Shown here: piece by piece, positions 60,607-64,000 of the stretch
Layout: each line of letters starts with the position of its first letter
Numbering within the stretch: the stretch's first letter is position 1
Source of the DNA: Paraburkholderia sp. BL25I1N1
Lineage (GTDB): Bacteria; Pseudomonadota; Gammaproteobacteria; Burkholderiales; Burkholderiaceae
Assembly (NCBI RefSeq): GCF_003002025.1
Contig: NZ_PVZB01000028.1
Location: 1 to 64,000, forward strand
Reading direction: 5' to 3'
DNA length: 64,000 nt
The notes under the pieces: generated by a model
Database searches by the model: none
What the model saw: only the letters and a program-made list of their open reading frames with translations
What the model was told of the DNA's origin: nothing
Translations under genes and position numbers: made by a program

Positions 60607-60702
60607 TCCGGACGCTGAGCGGTAGAAGTACTTCGACACGTCGCATGATGTGTCCGATGATCGAGTAGCGCTTGAGTAGCGTGATGAGCGCTACTCGGTC
60701 AG

Positions 60703-60736
60703 TCCCGTTGCCGGTTTCCGGCGACGGGATTTTTTT
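60703..60736 (+). terminator. Rho-independent terminator of the histone-like gene
   Basis: A 12-bp stem with one mismatch (60703-60714 with 60718-60729) and a TTT loop is followed by a T7 run. It is about 100 bases after the stop. Confidence 0.88.
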
Positions 60737-60788
60737 CGCCCGGCGAAATCGCCCGGCGAAATCACCAGGCGAAGTCACCCGGCGAAAA
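60737..60788. repeat. Tandem repeat, 13 bp x 4
   Basis: CGCCCGGCGAAAT twice, then CACCAGGCGAAGT and CACCCGGCGAAAA, directly after the T-run of the terminator. Half-site CCCGGCGAAA words face the 3' end of the lipoprotein gene on the other strand. Confidence 0.88.
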
Positions 60789-60880
60789 ACGTGCAGGCGA
60801 AAAAAAACGCATGCACAGGGGAGGGCATGCGTGTGAGGTCGTCGCGGCGGCAGACAGCCTCGCCGCGCGAGAGGGGAAAC

Positions 60881-61357
60881 TTAGTGCGTGACGCGCGTGA
60901 CGCCGCCGCTGGAGAGCAACCGTACGCGTTCGCCGGCGCGGAAGATCTCGCCGGTGGCACTTTGCGTGATGGCGCGCATGTCGCCGTTGTCGAGGCGGAC
61001 GGTGACCTCGAGACCGTCATGCACCGCGACGCCGTTCTCGACCGCATTGCCGGCCACCGCGCCTGCCAGGCCGCCAATAATGCCCGTGACGATCGCGCCG
61101 GTGCCACCGCCGATCCTGCTGCCGGCCACCGCGCCTAGAGCGCCGCCACCGATCGCGCCGAGACCGCTCGGCTGACCATTGTTCGAACTGATCTTCACGG
61201 CGCGCACGCTATCCACCGTGCCCATGCGGACCGTTTCTTCGCGCTGCGCCTGCGACGCCGTGTACACGTCCGCGGAACTGCTGTTGTACGCACACCCCGA
61301 CATGGCCAGCGAACCGGCAATCAAGGCGGCCACGATCAGGCGACTCGTTATTCTCAT
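60881..61357 (-). CDS. Glycine-zipper outer-membrane lipoprotein (SlyB/Pcp-like)
   Basis: A 158-residue lipoprotein. The signal peptide MRITSRLIVAALIAGSLAMSGC has its lipobox MSGC with Cys22. A glycine-zipper 2TM segment (about 66-105: GALGAVAGSRIGGGTGAIVTGIIGGLAGAVAGNAVE) follows, then a short beta domain (VTVRLDNGDMRAITQ...FRAGERVRLLSSGGVTRVTH). This is the layout of SlyB/Pcp/YgdR-like envelope proteins. In enterics slyB responds to PhoPQ; no such site was seen here. Confidence 0.87.
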   Translation of the reverse strand: MRITSRLIVAALIAGSLAMSGCAYNSSSADVYTASQAQREETVRMGTVDSVRAVKISSNNGQPSGLGAIGGGALGAVAGSRIGGGTGAIVTGIIGGLAGAVAGNAVENGVAVHDGLEVTVRLDNGDMRAITQSATGEIFRAGERVRLLSSGGVTRVTH

Positions 61358-61383
61358 TCCCTAAACTCCAATAGCTCTCGGTA

Positions 61384-62322
61384 TTACGGCAGGTCGTATC
61401 CGAACGCCTGCTTGAACCGCTCGTTGATCTCGGCCCGGCTGGGCGCGTAATTTTGCGGGCCCTGATGTTCGATCTTCAGCGCGCCCATCAAGCTCGCCAG
61501 CCGCCCGGTGGTGGCCCAGCCGAGCTTGTTCTCGATGCCGTACAGCAAGCCGCCGCGAAACGCGTCGCCGCAACCTGTCGGATCGAGCACTTGCTGTGCC
61601 TTCACCGCCGGAATCTCTTCGATACCGCCCGCGTGATGGATCTGCGCGCCATGCTCGCCGAGCGTGACGATCAGCGCCTCGACCTTGCCGGCGATCTCTT
61701 CGATCGACCAGCCCGTTTTGTTGCTCACCAGTTTGGCTTCGTAGTCATTGACCGCTACATAAGTGGCGAGTTCAATCATGCGCCGCAGCGACTCGCTGTC
61801 GAAGAGCGGCAAGCCCTGGCCTACATCGAAAATGTACGGGATGCCCGCTGCCGCGAGATGCTCGGCGTGCTGGATCATGCCGTCGTAACCGTCCGGCCCG
61901 ACGATGCCGAGCGTGATGCCCTTGGCCTGATCAGCGCGATTCAGATGCGACTGCATCATCGCGCCCGGGTGGAACGCAGTGATCTGATTGTTTTCCAGGT
62001 CCGTAGTGATCATCGCCTGCGCCGTGTACGTGTCCGGCACCACCAGCACGCTCTCCGTCGACAGTCCGAGTTGTTCGAACCGGTCCATATAGAGCTGCGC
62101 GTCGACCGAGCCGAGCGTGCCCATGATGCGCGCGTCGCCGCCCAGCAGATGCAGCGAGTAGGCAATGTTGCCCGCGCAGCCGCCGAACTCGCGGCGCATG
62201 GTCGGCACCAGAAAGCTCACGTTCAGGATGTGGACCTGCTCCGGCAGGATGTGCTCCCGGAACCGGCCTTCGAAGGTCATGATGTTGTCGTAGGCGAGCG
62301 AGCCGCAAATCAGCGTAGCCAA
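61384..62322 (-). CDS. PfkB-family carbohydrate/nucleoside kinase
   Basis: A 312-residue ribokinase-fold sugar or nucleoside kinase. Seen: SLAYDNIM at the N-terminus, the first PfkB signature GGCAGNIAYSLHLLG with the glycine pair, the ATP-binding VTLGEHGA, and the second signature DPTGCGDAFRGGLL with the catalytic Asp. Relatives in Burkholderia are annotated as carbohydrate or adenosine kinase; the N-terminal LVPTMRREFGG resembles adenosine kinase-like members. Substrate not determined. A 94-base gap with a perfect 9-bp hairpin (62374-62396) separates it from tpx. Confidence 0.88.
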   Translation of the reverse strand: MATLICGSLAYDNIMTFEGRFREHILPEQVHILNVSFLVPTMRREFGGCAGNIAYSLHLLGGDARIMGTLGSVDAQLYMDRFEQLGLSTESVLVVPDTYTAQAMITTDLENNQITAFHPGAMMQSHLNRADQAKGITLGIVGPDGYDGMIQHAEHLAAAGIPYIFDVGQGLPLFDSESLRRMIELATYVAVNDYEAKLVSNKTGWSIEEIAGKVEALIVTLGEHGAQIHHAGGIEEIPAVKAQQVLDPTGCGDAFRGGLLYGIENKLGWATTGRLASLMGALKIEHQGPQNYAPSRAEINERFKQAFGYDLP

Positions 62323-62416
62323 GGCGAGCGTTCCTGTAAAAACGATAAAGGGAATGGGCGCGACGATGTGACAGCGCCGCGCATGAAGCGCGGCGCCGGG
62401 TTCGTGCGCGAAGGTG

Positions 62417-62917
62417 TTACTTCAGCGCGGCGAGGGCTGCGTCGTAGTTCGGTTCGTTCTTGATTTCGCCGACCAGTTCAGCGTGAACGACCTTGTCGTT
62501 CTCGTCGATCACCACCACGGCGCGTGCCGTCAGGCCGGCCAGCGGGCCGCTCGTCACGTCGACGCCGTAGGCTTGCGCGAACTCATGGCCGCGGAACGTG
62601 GACGCCGTGACGACGTTCTCGATGCCTTCGGTCGTGCAGAAGCGCGACGCCGCGAACGGCAGGTCGCCCGACACGACGATCACAACCGTGTTGGTCAGCT
62701 TGGCGGCGGCTTCGTTGAACTTGCGGGTCGAGGTGGCGCAGGTCGGTGTGTCGAGGCTCGGGACAATGTTCAGCACTTTGCGCTTGCCGGCGAAATCGGC
62801 GAGCGACACCGGCTTCAGATCCTTGCCGACCAGCGAGAAAGCGGGAGCGGCCTGGCCCACGGACGGGAACGTGCCGGCTACTTCGATCGGGTTGCCACCC
62901 AGCGTAACTTGACTCAT
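62417..62917 (-). CDS. tpx: Thiol peroxidase (atypical 2-Cys peroxiredoxin)
   Basis: A 166-residue Tpx that reduces peroxides, lipid hydroperoxides preferred in E. coli, with thioredoxin as donor. Seen: [18 protein letters not shown], the peroxidatic Cys in [19 protein letters not shown] and the resolving Cys in LPFAASRFC. Length and N-terminus match Tpx. It is the second peroxidase in the window, of a different class from the one next to ftsZ. Confidence 0.96.
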   Translation of the reverse strand: MSQVTLGGNPIEVAGTFPSVGQAAPAFSLVGKDLKPVSLADFAGKRKVLNIVPSLDTPTCATSTRKFNEAAAKLTNTVVIVVSGDLPFAASRFCTTEGIENVVTASTFRGHEFAQAYGVDVTSGPLAGLTARAVVVIDENDKVVHAELVGEIKNEPNYDAALAALK

Positions 62918-62990
62918 GTTGTCGTGCTCCGAAAATTCGTCAGGATTGACGGTGAACGCGCCCGGTCAGTGCCGGGCGCGCGGGAAAGCG

Positions 62991-64000
62991 TTACGGATAA
63001 AAAATCTGTACGCGGAAATTGGAAGCGACCGCATTGCCCGTGTCGAGATGCACGATCATGGTCTGGGTCGTGTGCGCGGGCAGTCCGGCCGCGATCTGCG
63101 TGCCGGGCGGGACGTAGTCTTGCGGCCACAGCACGCGGCGCACCGCGACGTTGTTCTGGTCGTCGAGCAACGTGAGTTCGATGGCCGGATAGGCGAGCGC
63201 GATATTGAAACGGTTACGCAGCGGCATCTTCAGTTCGAGCTTGTGCGGACCGTCGATCTGCCGCAGATCGGACGGTTCGACCTGCAAGCCGTCGATGTCG
63301 TGCGGCGGCGTAACCTGGCAACCGAGCGTCAAGCAGGCCTTCGCATAGAGCGTCTGCGAGCGCGGGAAATACACCATCACCGTTTCGCGTTGCCACCAGG
63401 CGAGTTGCGCGAGCAGCGCGACGATCAACAGCGCCGCCACCACGGAGCCGGCGACGATCCAGCCCATGCGCCGCGGTTCGGCCGGGCGGGTTTCGCGCAC
63501 CACGGGGAAGGGATCGGGGCCGTCGTCGATCGGCTGCACGGAGAAGGGTTCGCCGCTGGCGGAGACGGGACCGGTAGCGGCGGCGGGGCCGGCAGCGGCA
63601 AAGGCCGCCGCGCCTGCGCCTGTAGCCATCGGCGCATCCGGCCTAGCTGTGCCTGCGCCGGCCGGACCGAAGCCCGCCGGACCCGCGCCGGCCGCACCTA
63701 GGCCGGCCGCACCTAAGCCGGCCGCGCCGAAACGCGGTTCATTGTCAGGAATGCCATACAAGGTAGCCGGCTCGTCCAGAACCGGCTCTTCGAGCGGTTC
63801 GCTCGGCGCCGTATCGGGCGCGCGCTCGGTTTTGTGCCAGACACGCGGCGCTTCGGTATCTTCCTCGGGCGGGTCCAGGTGATACGCGAACGGGTCGAGC
63901 GGCGCGTCCGCCAGCACCGGTTCATCGTCGGGCGGTAGCGGCGCGTTGGATGCGCCGGCTTGCAGTTCGGGCTCCGGAGCGTGGCGCGGCGTGACGGCGA
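62991..64000 (-). CDS. DUF3426 family membrane protein (5' end outside the window)
   Basis: At least 336 codons are open to the window edge; the start lies beyond it. The N-terminal part visible is acidic and Pro/Ala-rich with short AAGLG/PAGxG repeats (63640-63735). One membrane helix follows (VAGSVVAALLIVALLAQLAWW, split), then a DUF3426-type domain with ACLTLGCQVTPPHDIDGLQ, FNIALAYPAIELTLLD and LPAHTTQTMIVHLD. Relatives start with an MJ0042-type zinc ribbon, expected outside the window. Function unknown. It is upstream of tpx on the same strand. Confidence 0.82.
   Translation of the reverse strand, partial: AVTPRHAPEPELQAGASNAPLPPDDEPVLADAPLDPFAYHLDPPEEDTEAPRVWHKTERAPDTAPSEPLEEPVLDEPATLYGIPDNEPRFGAAGLGAAGLGAAGAGPAGFGPAGAGTARPDAPMATGAGAAAFAAAGPAAATGPVSASGEPFSVQPIDDGPDPFPVVRETRPAEPRRMGWIVAGSVVAALLIVALLAQLAWWQRETVMVYFPRSQTLYAKACLTLGCQVTPPHDIDGLQVEPSDLRQIDGPHKLELKMPLRNRFNIALAYPAIELTLLDDQNNVAVRRVLWPQDYVPPGTQIAAGLPAHTTQTMIVHLDTGNAVASNFRVQIFYP

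Noticed and set aside
62374-62396. Perfect 9-bp hairpin between tpx and the PfkB-like kinase as a terminator
   Set aside because: No T-run follows on the minus strand; it may be an mRNA structure but termination is not supported. The same holds for the hairpin at 62957-62980.

Overview
This window is a stretch of core chromosome from a beta-proteobacterium of the Burkholderiaceae, most likely Paraburkholderia or a close relative. The evidence is high GC with strong GC3 bias, a Burkholderia-type general porin, the mraZ-to-ftsZ order followed by a Prx5-type peroxiredoxin and lpxC, the argJ / DUF815 ATPase / mutT / yacG / zapD / coaE / pilDCB block, and a KAAPAKK-repeat histone-like protein. The genus is inferred from gene content and was not tested by a search. 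No phage, insertion sequence, CRISPR array or clear island was seen.

Layout. 1-90: the 3' end of a 5S rRNA and its terminator, so an rRNA operon lies just upstream. 0.2-7.8 kb: an M20 amidohydrolase diverging from a cytoplasmic molybdopterin oxidoreductase, then fadD, a porin on the minus strand, and coq7. 8.1-25.7 kb: the division and cell wall (dcw) cluster mraZ-rsmH-ftsL-ftsI-murE-murF-mraY-murD-ftsW-murG-murC-ddl-ftsQ-ftsA-ftsZ. Seven of its junctions are 4-bp ATGA overlaps, and a promoter with four 10-bp-phased MraZ-type boxes precedes it. 25.9-31.3 kb: peroxiredoxin, lpxC, a DUF721/DciA-like gene on the minus strand, and secA. 31.4-39.5 kb: argJ, a DUF815 ATPase and mutT on plus; yacG, zapD, coaE and pilD-pilC-pilB on minus. 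39.7-49.9 kb: a CBS/CorC transporter, tRNA-Pro(CGG) and ispB on minus; rplU, rpmA, obg and proB on plus; a CNP1-like lipoprotein and rppH on minus; proS and marC on plus. 50.0-54.0 kb: hpt and ffh on minus; a CcsA-like membrane protein, a PP0621-like protein and ampD on plus. 54.1-60.6 kb: class Ia ribonucleotide reductase (nrdA, then nrdB after an unusually long gap) and the histone-like gene. 60.9-64.0 kb, all on minus: a glycine-zipper lipoprotein, a PfkB-family kinase, tpx, and a DUF3426 protein cut by the window edge.

The functional theme is envelope growth and division: peptidoglycan precursor synthesis (Mur enzymes, Ddl, MraY, MurG), the divisome (FtsL, I, W, Q, A, Z, ZapD), lipid A commitment (LpxC), protein export (SecA, Ffh), peptidoglycan recycling (AmpD), and dNTP supply (NrdAB).

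The most interesting signals are regulatory rather than new genes: the phased repeat at the mraZ promoter; a 31-bp-spaced NrdR box pair on the nrdA promoter, followed by a 12-bp-phased array of DnaA-box-like 9-mers; and a recurring set of short (11-13 bp) tandem repeats in several intergenic gaps, including two arrays between nrdA and nrdB. I did not find a convincing undescribed multi-gene system.
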